Assembly (NCBI RefSeq): GCF_022134585.1
Contig: NZ_JAKNCT010000002.1
Span: forward strand, 124,001 to 188,000
Reading direction: 5' to 3'
Length of the DNA stretch: 64,000 nucleotides
From: Mesosutterella porci
GTDB lineage: Bacteria; Pseudomonadota; Gammaproteobacteria; Burkholderiales; Burkholderiaceae_F
In this document: positions 19,140 through 28,521 of the stretch, in pieces
Layout of the letters: each line of letters begins with the position of its first letter
Numbering within the stretch: position 1 is the stretch's first letter
Notes under the pieces: model-generated
What the model was told of the DNA's origin: nothing
What the model saw: only the letters and a program-made list of their open reading frames with translations
Databases searched by the model: none
Program-made: the position numbers and the translations under genes

Positions 19140-19708
19140 GAGGAAATCCTTCTGCAAAACAAATGAAACCAGCTGCTTTGGGCAGCTTCGAGCAGGTTTC
19201 TGAAGGACGCAGTCGCCGGCGGTGCGAGCGCAGGACGCCCGGCCCCGTTTTTCCCGAGCAGCACGCGCTCGGCCAGCCCCGCTGCGCTTCCGGCCTGCAC
19301 ATCGGAAAGGCTGTCGCCGAAGATGACGCTCCTGGCGGGGTCAATCCCAAAGTCCCGTATGGCGGCTTCAATCATGCCGGGGGCGGGCTTGCGGCAGCCG
19401 CAGACCTTCCTGTATCGGGGAATCGCAGCCTCGGGGTGGTGGGGGCAGAAATAGACCTTTTCAATTTCGGCCCCGGCCCGGGCCATTTCGGCCAGCATCC
19501 ACTCGGTGAGCTTCGAGAAGTCCTGCTCGGAAAAATAACCACGTCCGATGCCTGACTGGTTGGTGACAACGAACAGGCGGAAACCCTGCTGCCGGAACAG
19601 CCTGCAGGCGTCGAGGGTGCCCGGGACGAAGGAAAAGTCCTCTATGCGGTGCACGTAGGCTCGGTCCACATTGATGACGCCGTCCCGGTCAAGAAACACT
19701 GCCTTCAT
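19136..19708 (-). CDS. gmhB: D-glycero-beta-D-manno-heptose-1,7-bisphosphate 7-phosphatase
   Basis: HAD-family phosphatase that removes the 7-phosphate in ADP-heptose synthesis. It has 190 residues. The HAD motif I is FLDRDGVINVD (about 5-15), motif II is VVTNQSGIGRG (about 47-57), a zinc-binding CPHHPEAAIPRYRKVCGCRKP lies at about 88-108, and motif III/IV is IFGDSLSDVQAG. The last 25 residues are unusually variable. In relatives this gene sits between glyS and plsC; here it has joined the heptose cluster, so four pathway genes are contiguous. gmhA is not in the window. Confidence 0.95.
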   Translation of the reverse strand: MKAVFLDRDGVINVDRAYVHRIEDFSFVPGTLDACRLFRQQGFRLFVVTNQSGIGRGYFSEQDFSKLTEWMLAEMARAGAEIEKVYFCPHHPEAAIPRYRKVCGCRKPAPGMIEAAIRDFGIDPARSVIFGDSLSDVQAGSAAGLAERVLLGKNGAGRPALAPPATASFRNLLEAAQSSWFHLFCRRISS

Positions 19709-19726
19709 GGAGTGCTCCGCAGGCCC

Positions 19727-20734
19727 TTACGGGTTCGGATAGCGCTTCAAAAGGTCCTGCATGTAAAGCGCAGTGCCTTCCTGCACGGACTTGAAGCGCG
19801 TGGTGCAGCCCGCCGCCCGGAGCTTGGTCTGGTCAGCCTGCGTGTAGGCCTGATACTTGCCCTTGAGCGCCTCGGGGAATGTGATGTAGCGGATATAACC
19901 CTTCCCGACCGCCTCTTCGAGCGAGAGGGGAGCGCTGATTTTGCCTTCGGCCTGCAGCAGCGTGTTCACGACGGTGAGAGAAATGTCGTTGAAGGGCTGG
20001 GCCCGTCCGGTTCCCACGTTGAAGATCCCGGTTGCGGGCTTTTCGAAGAATCCTATGATTGTGGCCACCACGTCGCCCACGTAGACGAAGTCGCGCATCT
20101 GCTCACCGTTGCCGTACCCAAGGCAGCCCTCGAAGAGCTTCACAAAGCCATCGCGGCGGAACTGGAAGTACTGGTGGAAGGCGACCGAGGCCATCTTGCC
20201 TTTGTGCTGCTCGTGCGGTCCGTAGACGTTGAAGTAGCGCATGCCGGTTACCGGGGCGGTGATGCGGCCCGCGGCGATATCGCGGCGCAGCACCTGGTCG
20301 AAGAGGTACTTGGAGTAGCCGTAGCAATTGAGCGGCCCCTCGTTGCGCGGATCCTCCACGAAAGTGGTGTGTGCTCCGTAGGTGGCGGCCGAAGAGGCGT
20401 AGATGAACGGCACCCGCTCCCTCTGGCACCAGTGGTAGAGCTCCAGAGTGTAGCGGTAGTTGTTGTCCATCACGTAGCGGCCGTCGGATGCCATCGTGTC
20501 GGAACAGGCCCCCTGGTGGAATACGGCCTCCGGGCGAGGCATCTTTCCGGCCTTCACGAGGTCAATGAAGTCGTGCTTGTCCATGTAATCGGAGATCTGG
20601 CACTCCGAGAGGTTCAGGAATTTGTCGGCTCGAGTCAGGTTGTCGACGGCCAGAATGTCCGTGAAGCCCTTTTTGTTGAGGGCGATGGTGTTGTTGCAAC
20701 CGATGAAGCCGGCGGCCCCTGTGACGATGATCAT
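19727..20734 (-). CDS. hldD: ADP-L-glycero-D-manno-heptose 6-epimerase
   Basis: Short-chain dehydrogenase-fold epimerase producing ADP-L,D-heptose. It has 335 residues. The NADP-binding loop is GAAGFIGCN (about 6-14). The catalytic S/Y/K set is in YASSAATYG and [12 protein letters not shown] (about 106-150), and [19 protein letters not shown] is an HldD signature. It follows rfaE1 with an ATGA overlap and precedes gmhB by 18 nt. Confidence 0.97.
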   Translation of the reverse strand: MIIVTGAAGFIGCNNTIALNKKGFTDILAVDNLTRADKFLNLSECQISDYMDKHDFIDLVKAGKMPRPEAVFHQGACSDTMASDGRYVMDNNYRYTLELYHWCQRERVPFIYASSAATYGAHTTFVEDPRNEGPLNCYGYSKYLFDQVLRRDIAAGRITAPVTGMRYFNVYGPHEQHKGKMASVAFHQYFQFRRDGFVKLFEGCLGYGNGEQMRDFVYVGDVVATIIGFFEKPATGIFNVGTGRAQPFNDISLTVVNTLLQAEGKISAPLSLEEAVGKGYIRYITFPEALKGKYQAYTQADQTKLRAAGCTTRFKSVQEGTALYMQDLLKRYPNP

Positions 20735-21666
20735 TCAATGACTCCTTTGGGAAACAGTTCTTGAAAAGAGACGGTCGCGGTGCCCAGCTTGCCCACCACG
20801 ATCCCGCCCGCTCTGTTGGCGACCTGCACTGATTTTTCAAGCGGGACACCGGCCGCCATCAAGGAGGCGAGCACGGCGATGACCGTGTCGCCGGCGCCGG
20901 AGACGTCGTAGACCTCGCGTGCCTGGGCCGGGACGGAATAGCGTCCCCGCTCCGTGAAGAGCGTCATGCCTTCCTCGCTTCGTGTGAGCAGTAGCGCCTT
21001 CAGGCCGAGCTTTGTGCGAAGACCCTGGGCCTTGTCGGTGAGCTCGTCTTCCGAATTCCAGGCGCCCACCACCTGCGCGAGTTCCGCCCGGTTCGGCGTG
21101 ATGATGGAAGCGCCTTCATAGCGGCTGTAGTCGGAGCCCTTGGGGTCGACGAGCACGGGCTTGCCCATCGCCCGGGCGAGCTCGATCATGCGCTTGATGT
21201 GGGAGAGCCCGCCCTTGCCGTAGTCGGAAAGGAGAACAGCCGCGTGGTTTGGCAGCTCGCGCTCGTACGTCCCGAGATGGGCCAGCAGGATCTCCTCGTG
21301 CGGCAGGTTCTCGAAATCCACCCGCAGCATCTGCTGCTGCCTTGCGATAATGCGCAGCTTCACCGTCGTCTCGAGCCTGGGGTCGAAATGCAGCAGCGGG
21401 CGCACGCGAGCCGCTTCGAGCAACTTCGCGAGATGTTCGCCCGCCTCGTCACGGCCCACGACCGTGAGCAGCGAGGCTTCTCCGCCCAGGGCGGCGATGT
21501 TCCGGGCAACGTTGGCCGCGCCCCCGAGGCGCTCTTCCTTGCGCGCTATCCGGACGACGGGAACCGGCGCTTCCGGGGAAATTCTCGAGGCGTCGCCGAA
21601 CCAGTATTGGTCCAGCATGGCGTCTCCGACAACCAGAATTTTCCGAAATCTGACAGGCTCGGCCAC
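20731..21666 (-). CDS. rfaE1: D-glycero-beta-D-manno-heptose-7-phosphate kinase (RfaE domain I / HldA)
   Basis: PfkB/ribokinase-family kinase that phosphorylates heptose-7-phosphate at C1. About 311 residues. The GTG at 21666 is chosen because AAGGAGA lies 5-6 nt upstream; the farther ATG at 21702 has no ribosome-binding site. Landmarks are [14 protein letters not shown] near the start, [16 protein letters not shown] (about 46-61), and the C-terminal [18 protein letters not shown] (about 257-274) with the catalytic Asp. It is the first gene of the minus-strand heptose operon and faces away from algC, with about 175 nt between them. Confidence 0.95.
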   Translation of the reverse strand: MAEPVRFRKILVVGDAMLDQYWFGDASRISPEAPVPVVRIARKEERLGGAANVARNIAALGGEASLLTVVGRDEAGEHLAKLLEAARVRPLLHFDPRLETTVKLRIIARQQQMLRVDFENLPHEEILLAHLGTYERELPNHAAVLLSDYGKGGLSHIKRMIELARAMGKPVLVDPKGSDYSRYEGASIITPNRAELAQVVGAWNSEDELTDKAQGLRTKLGLKALLLTRSEEGMTLFTERGRYSVPAQAREVYDVSGAGDTVIAVLASLMAAGVPLEKSVQVANRAGGIVVGKLGTATVSFQELFPKGVIE

Positions 21667-21842
21667 AGGGCTCTCCTTTTCTTTAAAACGCGACAGTGCC
21701 ATTGTAGTGGCAAGTTCGCGCCGGGCGAAACGCCGCTTCTCTTTGGCTGGCGAAGGAAAGCGGGCCCGCGGGGACGCTGTGGGCGCCGGCCTCAGGCGTT
21801 AAACTTAGCCACTCTGGAGAATGGTCTTATAGCGTTTGAATC

Positions 21843-23228
21843 ATGAAGAAACTGGATCCGAGCCTTTTCAAGGCGTATGACATCCGCGGCGTTGCGGGCG
21901 ATAACCTCACGACAGAGGTCGTGGAGCAGGTGGGCCTCGTGCTGGGGACCCTGGCTTTTGAGCAGGGCGTGCCCGCCCTTTGCGTGGGGCGCGACGGCAG
22001 ACTTTCGAGCCCGGAGCTTGCCGAAGCTCTGATCCGCGGCATCGCGGGCGCGGGCACCGATGTGTACGACATCGGCATGGAGCCCACTCCTGTGCTGTAT
22101 TTCGCCACTCACTATTTCAAGACGGGCTCAGGAGTCGCGGTGACCGGCAGCCACAATCCCAGCCGCGACAACGGCCTCAAGATGATGATGGGCGGCAGAA
22201 CGCTTTTCGGGGCGATGATCCAGGACATCCGCCGGAGGGTTGAGCAGGAGGACTGGCGCCGCGGATGCGGGAAGGGCCGTGTGGAGCGAAAGGACGCGGA
22301 GACCCCGTACTTCGAAAAGATTGTGGGAGACATCTCGCTCTGCCGCCCCATGAAAGTCATGCTGGATACAGGCAACGGCGTGACCGGGCCGCTTGCGATG
22401 AGGCTCTACAGGAAGATCGGCTGCAGCGTCACGGGGCTTTTCACCGAAATTGACGGACACTTTCCGCATCACCACCCCGATCCGTCCAAGCCTGCCAATC
22501 TTCAGGATCTGATCGCAGAGCTGCGGAATTCGGACGCGGAAGTGGGGCTTGCCTTTGACGGGGACGGCGACCGCCTCGGAGTCGTGACCAAGGACGGGGA
22601 GATCATATACCCCGACCGTCAGATGATGCTTTTTTCCGAAGATATCCTGAAAAAGCATCCCGGCAGTCAGATCATCTACGACGTGAAGTGCACCCGCAGG
22701 CTCGTCGACTGGATCCGGGAGCATGGCGGCAGGCCGGTTATCAGCCGGACGGGGCACTCCTTCGTCAAGGCTCGGCTGCATGAAACGAACGCTCCTCTTG
22801 CGGGGGAGATGAGCGGGCACCTGTTCTTCAACGATGGGAGATGGCCGGGCTTCGACGACGGACTTTATGCGGGCGCGAGGCTGCTCGAGATCCTGTCGCG
22901 CAGCAGCAATCCTTCCGCTGTGCTGCACGCCCTGCCGACGGCGCAGAACACCCCGGAGCTTCAGATCCCGATGGCCGAAGGAGAGAATAAGAAATTCGTC
23001 CAGAGGATCCAGGAGGAGCTCCATTTTCCTGACGCCGTTGATGAGATTCGGATTGACGGCCTGCGGGTGGAGTGGAAGGACGGATTTGCGCTCGCCCGCG
23101 CCTCCAATACGACTCCGGTGGTTGTCGTGAGACTCGAGGGCGACACTGTCCAGGCCCTTGACCGGATCAAGAAGGTCTTCGGGGAAGCCCTCAGGCGCAT
23201 TTCGCCGGACATCAAGCTTCCTTTCTAA
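21843..23228 (+). CDS. algC: Phosphomannomutase/phosphoglucomutase
   Basis: Alpha-D-phosphohexomutase that interconverts hexose 1- and 6-phosphates for LPS and nucleotide-sugar synthesis. It has 461 residues. The phosphoserine loop is TGSHNPSRDNGLK (about 100-112), the Mg-binding loop is FDGDGDRLGVV (about 238-248), the sugar-binding loop is GEMSGHLFFND (about 321-331), and the C-terminal phosphate loop is RASNTTPVVVVR. It is the first gene of a plus-strand operon with pgi, waaC and waaA. The symbol algC is used for the family type; manB would be an equal choice. Confidence 0.93.
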   Translation: MKKLDPSLFKAYDIRGVAGDNLTTEVVEQVGLVLGTLAFEQGVPALCVGRDGRLSSPELAEALIRGIAGAGTDVYDIGMEPTPVLYFATHYFKTGSGVAVTGSHNPSRDNGLKMMMGGRTLFGAMIQDIRRRVEQEDWRRGCGKGRVERKDAETPYFEKIVGDISLCRPMKVMLDTGNGVTGPLAMRLYRKIGCSVTGLFTEIDGHFPHHHPDPSKPANLQDLIAELRNSDAEVGLAFDGDGDRLGVVTKDGEIIYPDRQMMLFSEDILKKHPGSQIIYDVKCTRRLVDWIREHGGRPVISRTGHSFVKARLHETNAPLAGEMSGHLFFNDGRWPGFDDGLYAGARLLEILSRSSNPSAVLHALPTAQNTPELQIPMAEGENKKFVQRIQEELHFPDAVDEIRIDGLRVEWKDGFALARASNTTPVVVVRLEGDTVQALDRIKKVFGEALRRISPDIKLPF

Positions 23229-23251
23229 ACCTCGAACGGGTGGACACTGCC

Positions 23252-24691
23252 ATGACGGCTGTATCAATGACCATTCTGCCTTTCCTTCGCGACAGCGAGG
23301 GAGTGGTCGCTTTTGAGGCCTGCGGACTGAGGCTCGACATCGGGCGTCAGAGGCTCACCCAGGAGGATCTCCAGAGGCTGATCGCCTTTGCCAAGGACCG
23401 CCGGCTGATGGAGTCGCACCTCGCCATGATGCAGGGCAAAGAGGTGAATACGACTGAGCACCGGGCGGCGCTGCACACGTCGCTGCGTTCGCCGGATCCG
23501 TCCGCGCCTCACTTCGCCGAAGTGCAGAAGGCCCGTGAAAAAATGTACGCTTTCGCGCGGGGGATCCGCAGCGGACAGATAACCGGTTGCAGGGGCGAGA
23601 CTTTCACGGACATCATCAACGTGGGCATCGGAGGCTCTGAAGTGGGGCCCAAGGCGCTCTACCATGCGTTCCGTGCAGTGAATCCCCCCATTCGGGTTCA
23701 TTTTCTGCCCGGCGCCGATGGCATTACGTTTGACCGCATTGTCGGTCCCCTCGATCCCTTCAGGACGCTCATCATTGTTTCAAGCAAGAGCTTCCACACG
23801 CGTGAAACCCTCGTCAATGCGGCCGAACTCGACAAATGGCTCGCAGGAGCCGGGATTGCTGGGGCAGACCGCGTCCGCCATGTCGTCATCGCCTCGGCCA
23901 ACGAGCAGGCGTCCTCGATTCTCGGTCTGCCTGAGGAGAACCTTTTCCCCATGTGGGACTGGGTGGGCGGCCGGTTTTCCGTCTGGGGCTCCGTCGGGCT
24001 CGCGGACGTCATAGCCCTGGGTCCCGAAGTTTTCAACGAATTTCTGGCTGGAGCCTACGAGATGGACTGCCATGTGGCGCGCACGCCGCTTGAGCGGAAC
24101 CTCTCGGCGCTCATATGCCTCATTTCATACTGGAACGCCACCCGGCTCGGCATCATGCTGCAGTGCGTTCTGCCTTACGACGAGCGGCTCCGGGTGTTCG
24201 TGGCCTGGGAGCAGCAGCTGGAGATGGAAAGCCTCGGCAAGACCCGAGCGGCCGACGGCACGCCCATTGTCGGCTATACCGGGCAGGGCGTCTGGGGCGG
24301 CCACGGCGACGAGTCCCAGCATTCCTTCTACCAGTGGCTGCGCGAGGGCACCGGCCGTACAAGCGTGGACATGATCTGGTGTGAAAAGCCGGGCCACAAG
24401 CACTTGGAGCAGCACCGCGTCCTCACGGCCAATGCCCGCGCCCAGGCCGAGGCTCTGGTAACGCGCGATCCTCTGAGTCCATACTTCAACGGGGTGACGA
24501 CGATCGCAATCGACGAGCTTTCTCCCCGGAGACTTGGGGCCCTGATGGCGATGTATGAACATAAGACGACCATGCTGGGCACACTTTTCGGTATCAATCC
24601 CTTTGATCAGCCCGGAGTCGAGTATGGAAAGAAACTTTCACTGGAGGCTGAGGGGATCCTCAGCCGCCGTCCTTCCAGGCTCGCCAAATGA
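23252..24691 (+). CDS. pgi: Glucose-6-phosphate isomerase
   Basis: Interconverts glucose-6-phosphate and fructose-6-phosphate. With the ATG at 23252, preceded by a G-rich GGGTGGA, the protein has about 479 residues, in the shorter bacterial clade. A GTG at 23240 is possible. Signatures are IGIGGSEVGPKALYHA (about 124-139), the C-terminal MYEHKTTMLGTLFGINPFDQPGVEYGKKL, and the intervening glutamine-rich TGQGVWGGHGDESQHSFYQWL. Its stop overlaps the waaC start (ATGA). Placement beside algC suggests it feeds hexose phosphates into LPS core synthesis. Confidence 0.95.
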   Translation: MTAVSMTILPFLRDSEGVVAFEACGLRLDIGRQRLTQEDLQRLIAFAKDRRLMESHLAMMQGKEVNTTEHRAALHTSLRSPDPSAPHFAEVQKAREKMYAFARGIRSGQITGCRGETFTDIINVGIGGSEVGPKALYHAFRAVNPPIRVHFLPGADGITFDRIVGPLDPFRTLIIVSSKSFHTRETLVNAAELDKWLAGAGIAGADRVRHVVIASANEQASSILGLPEENLFPMWDWVGGRFSVWGSVGLADVIALGPEVFNEFLAGAYEMDCHVARTPLERNLSALICLISYWNATRLGIMLQCVLPYDERLRVFVAWEQQLEMESLGKTRAADGTPIVGYTGQGVWGGHGDESQHSFYQWLREGTGRTSVDMIWCEKPGHKHLEQHRVLTANARAQAEALVTRDPLSPYFNGVTTIAIDELSPRRLGALMAMYEHKTTMLGTLFGINPFDQPGVEYGKKLSLEAEGILSRRPSRLAK

Positions 24692-25644
24692 AGCTGCTTG
24701 TCATTAAATCCTCATCAATGGGCGACGTGGTCCATGCGCTGCCGGTTGCCCAGGATATTGCCGAGCATTTTCCCGGAGCCCGGATTGACTGGGTGGTCGA
24801 GGAAAGCTTTCGGGACATTCCGGTGCTCTCGCCCCGGGTGAACAGCATTGTGGTGACCGCTTTCAGGCGCTGGCAGAAGCATCTGCTGGAAGGCAGGACT
24901 TGGGCGGAAATCGCGGCGGTCCGACGGCAGGTGCGAGAAGGCGCCTATGACCTTGTCATCGACCTGCAGGGACTCATCCGCACGGGGATTGTCGCGCACT
25001 GGGCCGGTGCTCCGGCGGCGGGGTTCTCCTTTCAGACGGTGAGAGAGAAGCCCGCGGCGCTGGCCTACAGTCCTCAGCTTCGTTTTTCCATCCCGGAAAC
25101 CGTCGGAGCAGTCAACCGGTACCGCGCACTGGCGGGAGCCGCTCTCGGCTACAAGCCGGAAGGCAGACCAAGGTTCGGGCTGAGGACCGCGAGCGAATCT
25201 ACGTTCCAAATTGAAGCTCCGTATGCCGCTCTTGCAGTCAACACAAGCCAGAGCAGAAAGCTCTGGCCTGAGCAGCACTGGTTGCAGGTGGGTTCCTATC
25301 TGTCCGGACGGGGGCTGAAGTGCGTCCTGTTCTGGGGCAGCGAGGAAGAGCGCCTGCGTGTGCAGCGCCTTTCGGCCGGAATACCCGGCAGTCTTGTGGC
25401 CCCGCGCCTGGCCCTCGCGGACTTGGCCGCTGTCCTGCGGGGCGCGGCCATCGTGGTCGGCGTGGATACGGGGCTGTCGCATCTGGGCGCGGCGCTCGGG
25501 CGTCCGACGATTGGCATTTTCGTCCAGACTTCGCTCGAGAAGGTTCCGATTGTCGGCGACGGGCTGTACGTCAATGCGGGCGGCCCGGGGCAGATGCCTC
25601 TGCCCGATGAAATCATTCGGTATTGTGAGGAGTTTCTTCGGTGA
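24688..25644 (+). CDS. waaC: Lipopolysaccharide heptosyltransferase I
   Basis: GT-B glycosyltransferase (family GT9) that adds the first heptose to Kdo2-lipid A. It has 318 residues. The N-terminus MKLLVIKSSSMGDVVHALPVAQDI is the heptosyltransferase signature. Further on are DLVIDLQGLIRTG (about 89-101), VNTSQSRKLWPEQHW and VVGVDTGLSHLGAALGRPTIGIF (about 256-278). It overlaps pgi and waaA at both ends, so the four genes form one translationally coupled unit. The substrate ADP-heptose is made by the facing minus-strand cluster. Confidence 0.96.
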   Translation: MKLLVIKSSSMGDVVHALPVAQDIAEHFPGARIDWVVEESFRDIPVLSPRVNSIVVTAFRRWQKHLLEGRTWAEIAAVRRQVREGAYDLVIDLQGLIRTGIVAHWAGAPAAGFSFQTVREKPAALAYSPQLRFSIPETVGAVNRYRALAGAALGYKPEGRPRFGLRTASESTFQIEAPYAALAVNTSQSRKLWPEQHWLQVGSYLSGRGLKCVLFWGSEEERLRVQRLSAGIPGSLVAPRLALADLAAVLRGAAIVVGVDTGLSHLGAALGRPTIGIFVQTSLEKVPIVGDGLYVNAGGPGQMPLPDEIIRYCEEFLR

Positions 25645-26960
25645 ATATCGGGTTGAACGGCTACAGGGTTCTCACACGGCTTGCGGTGCCCGCCGCGATG
25701 GGCTATCTCCTGTACAGAAGCCGCAGACAGCCGGCCTACCGAAACTATTGGGGAGAAAGGTTCGGTTTGTCTCAGTATCCGACTCCCAGAGGCTGCCCCA
25801 GGGTCTGGATTCATGCCGTGAGCGTGGGTGAGACCAATGCCGCGCGGCCCCTTGTCGCCTCCATTTTGAAACAGTGGCCTGAGTGCGACATCCTCCTCAC
25901 GCATATGACTCCTACAGGGCGTGAAGCCGGCCGCAGGATTGTGAACACTGCTCCCGACCGCATCTGCCAGTGCTATCTGCCTTATGACACGCCCGAGGCG
26001 ATGTCGGCCTTTTTCCGTGAGACGGAGCCTTCGCTCGGCATAGTGATGGAAACCGAGATTTGGCCCAACATGCTCGCGGAGGCGCAGCGCTGGGGAGTGC
26101 CGATGGCTCTCGTCAATGCCCGGGAATCCATGAAGAGTCTCAGGCAGGCTCTGCGCGTGCCGCGGCTGATGGGCGAGGCGGTCCGGCGATTTTCCGTCAT
26201 TCTCGCCCAGTCCGAGCAAGACGCGGCTAATCTGCAGCGCTTGGGGGCCGAGCGGATCGCAGTGGGGGGAAGCCTGAAGTTCGATATCCGGCCTGATCCC
26301 GCGCAGGTGGAGAAGGCGAAGGGCTGGAAGGCCGCTATAAGAAGGCCTGGCGTGATGCTTGCGAGCACCAGAGAGGGGGAGGAGGCCGCTTTCCTGGAGG
26401 CCTATCCCCGTTACAGGGAGGACTTCAGAAATCGCCGGGCGCTTCTGATTCTCGTACCGCGGCACCCCCAGAGGTTTTCGGCGGTGAAAAAACTCCTTGA
26501 GCTCTCGGGAATCCGCGTTCAGGCGCGCAGCGCACTGCGTTCACCGGAGGATCTCGGAGCGGACACCGAAGTCCTGCTGGGAGATTCGATGGGGGAGATG
26601 TCTTTTTACTGCGGGCTCGCTGACGAGGCGATCATGGGCGGCAGCTTCCTTGACTTCGGCTGCCAGAACCTGATTGAGCCCTGCGCCCAGTCCGTGCCGG
26701 TCATTCTGGGGCCCAGCGTGTTCAATTTTTCCGAGGCTGCCTCGAACGCTCTGGCGATGCATGCGGCCCGCCAGGTGAAAAACTGCGGTGAGGCGTTTGC
26801 AGAGGCTCTTTCCTGGCTTGACCAGCCGCAGCTTCTGGAAGACCTTTCTGCCAACTCGCTCAAATTCGCCTCGAGATATGTCGGCGCAACCCGGATCACT
26901 ATGGGTTATCTGGACAAATTATGGAAAAAAGAGCCTCTCGGAGAATTCCAAACGTACTGA
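25641..26960 (+). CDS. waaA: 3-deoxy-D-manno-octulosonic acid transferase
   Basis: Kdo transferase linking lipid A to the LPS inner core. It has 439 residues and starts with GTG overlapping the waaC stop (GTGA). Family segments are RVWIHAVSVGETNAARPLV (about 54-72), LLTHMTPTGREAGRR, METEIWPNMLAEA, and in the C-terminal half LGDSMGEMSFYCGLADEAIMGGSF and QNLIEPCAQSVPVILGP. A short hydrophobic N-terminal segment (about 13-24) may hold it to the inner membrane. Its last 40 nt overlap thiD. Confidence 0.96.
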   Translation: MNIGLNGYRVLTRLAVPAAMGYLLYRSRRQPAYRNYWGERFGLSQYPTPRGCPRVWIHAVSVGETNAARPLVASILKQWPECDILLTHMTPTGREAGRRIVNTAPDRICQCYLPYDTPEAMSAFFRETEPSLGIVMETEIWPNMLAEAQRWGVPMALVNARESMKSLRQALRVPRLMGEAVRRFSVILAQSEQDAANLQRLGAERIAVGGSLKFDIRPDPAQVEKAKGWKAAIRRPGVMLASTREGEEAAFLEAYPRYREDFRNRRALLILVPRHPQRFSAVKKLLELSGIRVQARSALRSPEDLGADTEVLLGDSMGEMSFYCGLADEAIMGGSFLDFGCQNLIEPCAQSVPVILGPSVFNFSEAASNALAMHAARQVKNCGEAFAEALSWLDQPQLLEDLSANSLKFASRYVGATRITMGYLDKLWKKEPLGEFQTY

Positions 26961-27745
26961 GCCTCGCGGGTGTTGATCCTTCAGGCGGCGCGGGGCTGCT
27001 TGCGGATATCAAAACGATCAGCGCCCTCGGGGCCTATGCCTGCGGCGTGGTGACAGCACTGACCGCTCAGAACACGCGCGAGGTGAGCGGCATTCAGGAT
27101 GTTTCGCCGGACTTCATCCGGCTACAGATGGAGACGCTTTTCAGCGACGTTGCCATCGATGCTGTCAAGATCGGAATGCTGAGCCGTACTGAGACGATCC
27201 TTGCGGTGGCACAGGAGCTGCAAAAATTCTCGCCGCACCATATCGTTCTCGATCCTGTCATGGTGGCAAAAAGCGGGGCATGCCTCCTAAGCAAGTCGGC
27301 TGTCCAAGCCCTCAGAACGGAAATGCTTCCTTTGTGCAGCGTGGTGACCCCGAATCTGCCTGAAGCGATGGTGCTGCTCGGGGAGCAGGGGGCCCCGGAA
27401 GCGAAAGATATGCCCGAGATGGCAGGGCGGCTTTGGGAGCTTTGCGGGAGGAAAGCTCTTGTTTATCTCAAGGGCGGACATCTGGACGGATCACAGGTCA
27501 TCGATGTTGTTTTCGACGGCGTGGAAATGAGGCGTTTCGAGGGCGGGCGCATCTGCACGAAAAACACGCACGGAACAGGCTGCGCGCTGTCTTCCGCCCT
27601 GGCGGCGCTTCTCCCGCAGTCGGACAGCCCGTGGGCGGCAGCCAGGAAGGCGCACGATTACCTGCGCGAGGCGATCGCCCATTCCGGGAACATTAACGTT
27701 GGTGAAGGATACGGACCGGTCGATCATTTTTGGAGTTTCCGCTGA
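26921..27745 (+). CDS. thiD: Hydroxymethylpyrimidine/phosphomethylpyrimidine kinase
   Basis: Ribokinase-family enzyme of thiamine synthesis and salvage that phosphorylates HMP and HMP-phosphate. It has 274 residues. Signatures are SLAGVDPSGGAGLLADIKTI (about 14-33), VVTALTAQNT, LDPVMVAKSG and the C-terminal THGTGCALSSALAALLP (about 208-224). It starts 40 nt inside the end of waaA, an odd partner for an LPS operon, and no other thi gene is nearby. The start ATG at 26921 is the only one compatible with the conserved N-terminus. Confidence 0.94.
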   Translation: MEKRASRRIPNVLSLAGVDPSGGAGLLADIKTISALGAYACGVVTALTAQNTREVSGIQDVSPDFIRLQMETLFSDVAIDAVKIGMLSRTETILAVAQELQKFSPHHIVLDPVMVAKSGACLLSKSAVQALRTEMLPLCSVVTPNLPEAMVLLGEQGAPEAKDMPEMAGRLWELCGRKALVYLKGGHLDGSQVIDVVFDGVEMRRFEGGRICTKNTHGTGCALSSALAALLPQSDSPWAAARKAHDYLREAIAHSGNINVGEGYGPVDHFWSFR

Positions 27746-27762
27746 GATGAAAAGTACGGCGC

Positions 27763-27796
27763 TTGACTTTTTATAATTTTCGGCGCAGAATAATAT
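27763..27796 (+). promoter_or_regulatory. Probable promoter of tRNA-Met
   Basis: A TTGACT box (27763-27768) is followed by the AT-rich TAATAT (27791-27796), which ends 8 nt before the tRNA. The spacing of 22 nt is long for sigma-70, so the actual -35 may be a weaker T-rich word nearer to the -10. Confidence 0.45.
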
Positions 27797-27803
27797 TCTC
27801 TTT

Positions 27804-27880
27804 GGCGGGTTAGCTCAGCTGGTTAGAGCAGAGGAATCATAATCCTTGTGTCCGGGGTTCGAGTCCCTGACTCGCCACCA
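27804..27880 (+). tRNA. tRNA-Met (anticodon CAT, elongator type)
   Basis: A 77-nt cloverleaf with encoded CCA. Acceptor arm GGCGGGT pairs with ACTCGCC (one G-U). The D-stem is GCTC/GAGC. The anticodon stem GAGGA/TCCTT holds the loop ATCATAA with CAT at 34-36. The variable loop has 5 nt and the T-arm CGGGG-TTCGAGT-CCCTG is intact. CAT could also be tRNA-Ile with lysidine. The body resembles betaproteobacterial elongator tRNA-Met as I remember it, and the first pair is G-C, so it is not the initiator. Confidence 0.92.
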
Positions 27881-27889
27881 AATACCCAT

Positions 27890-27928
27890 AAAAAGCGGTA
27901 AGCGAATCAAAAGCTTACCGCTTTTTTT
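27890..27928 (+). terminator. Intrinsic terminator of tRNA-Met
   Basis: A perfect 14-bp stem (27890-27903 with 27913-27926; core GCGGTAAGC/GCTTACCGC), a 9-nt loop and a T7 run (27922-27928). Confidence 0.95.
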
Positions 27929-28017
27929 ATGACTTTTCTAGGTTCTTCAAGGAATAGCGGGAAGAACTACCTCAAATCGAATATCGCTCTCGTTCGCAAG
28001 CAGCCTGCAGCGAGCCA

Positions 28018-28521
28018 TTGAAAAGCGCGGAATGGGTGCTTGCGCGGCGGCCGGACGATCTGCAGGTCGACAGACAGGAGCAGTTGAACCGTCTGAAGGC
28101 CGACAACGAGCTGCTGGCTTCCCTCTACCCGATTGCCGATTTAATCCGAAGAATATGGTGCTGCCGTTCGGAGGTTCTGGCTCGTGGGGAATTACAAAAA
28201 ACAAAAAACCTGCAGGAGGCTGCAGCTGAGAAACATGATTTCAGTCCAGCACGGAGATTTGCCAAAATGCTCGGCCGCCGCGCAGAAGGCATTGTCAATG
28301 CCGGGAAGTTCAAACGGGGTACCGGCCCCCTTGAAGGAGCGAACAATGCGATCAAAGTGCTCAAGCGAATGGCATACGGCTTCAGAGACTTTGAGTATTT
28401 TGTACTGAAAGTCAAGTCAATTTTCCCCGGAAGGAACCTGTCTCCATGGAGAAGCCTTCCAGACTATGCCGCTGTGTTGAAATCAGGGCTGTGGGTACCA
28501 GCCTTTCCCGGTATACCGTGA
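28018..28521 (+). pseudogene. ISL3-family transposase remnant (C-terminal part)
   Basis: An open stretch of about 167 codons carries the C-terminal signature of ISL3-type DDE transposases: GPLEGANNAIKVLKRMAYGFRDFEYF (about residues 103-128), preceded by the helical region LKSAEWVLARRPDDLQ and RRFAKMLGRRAEGI. The N-terminal helix-turn-helix, the first catalytic Asp and most of the DDE domain are missing, and a TAG lies in frame 63 nt upstream. No intact terminal inverted repeats are visible. It lies directly after the tRNA-Met terminator, a frequent insertion site, and is best read as a degraded insertion sequence. Confidence 0.8.
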
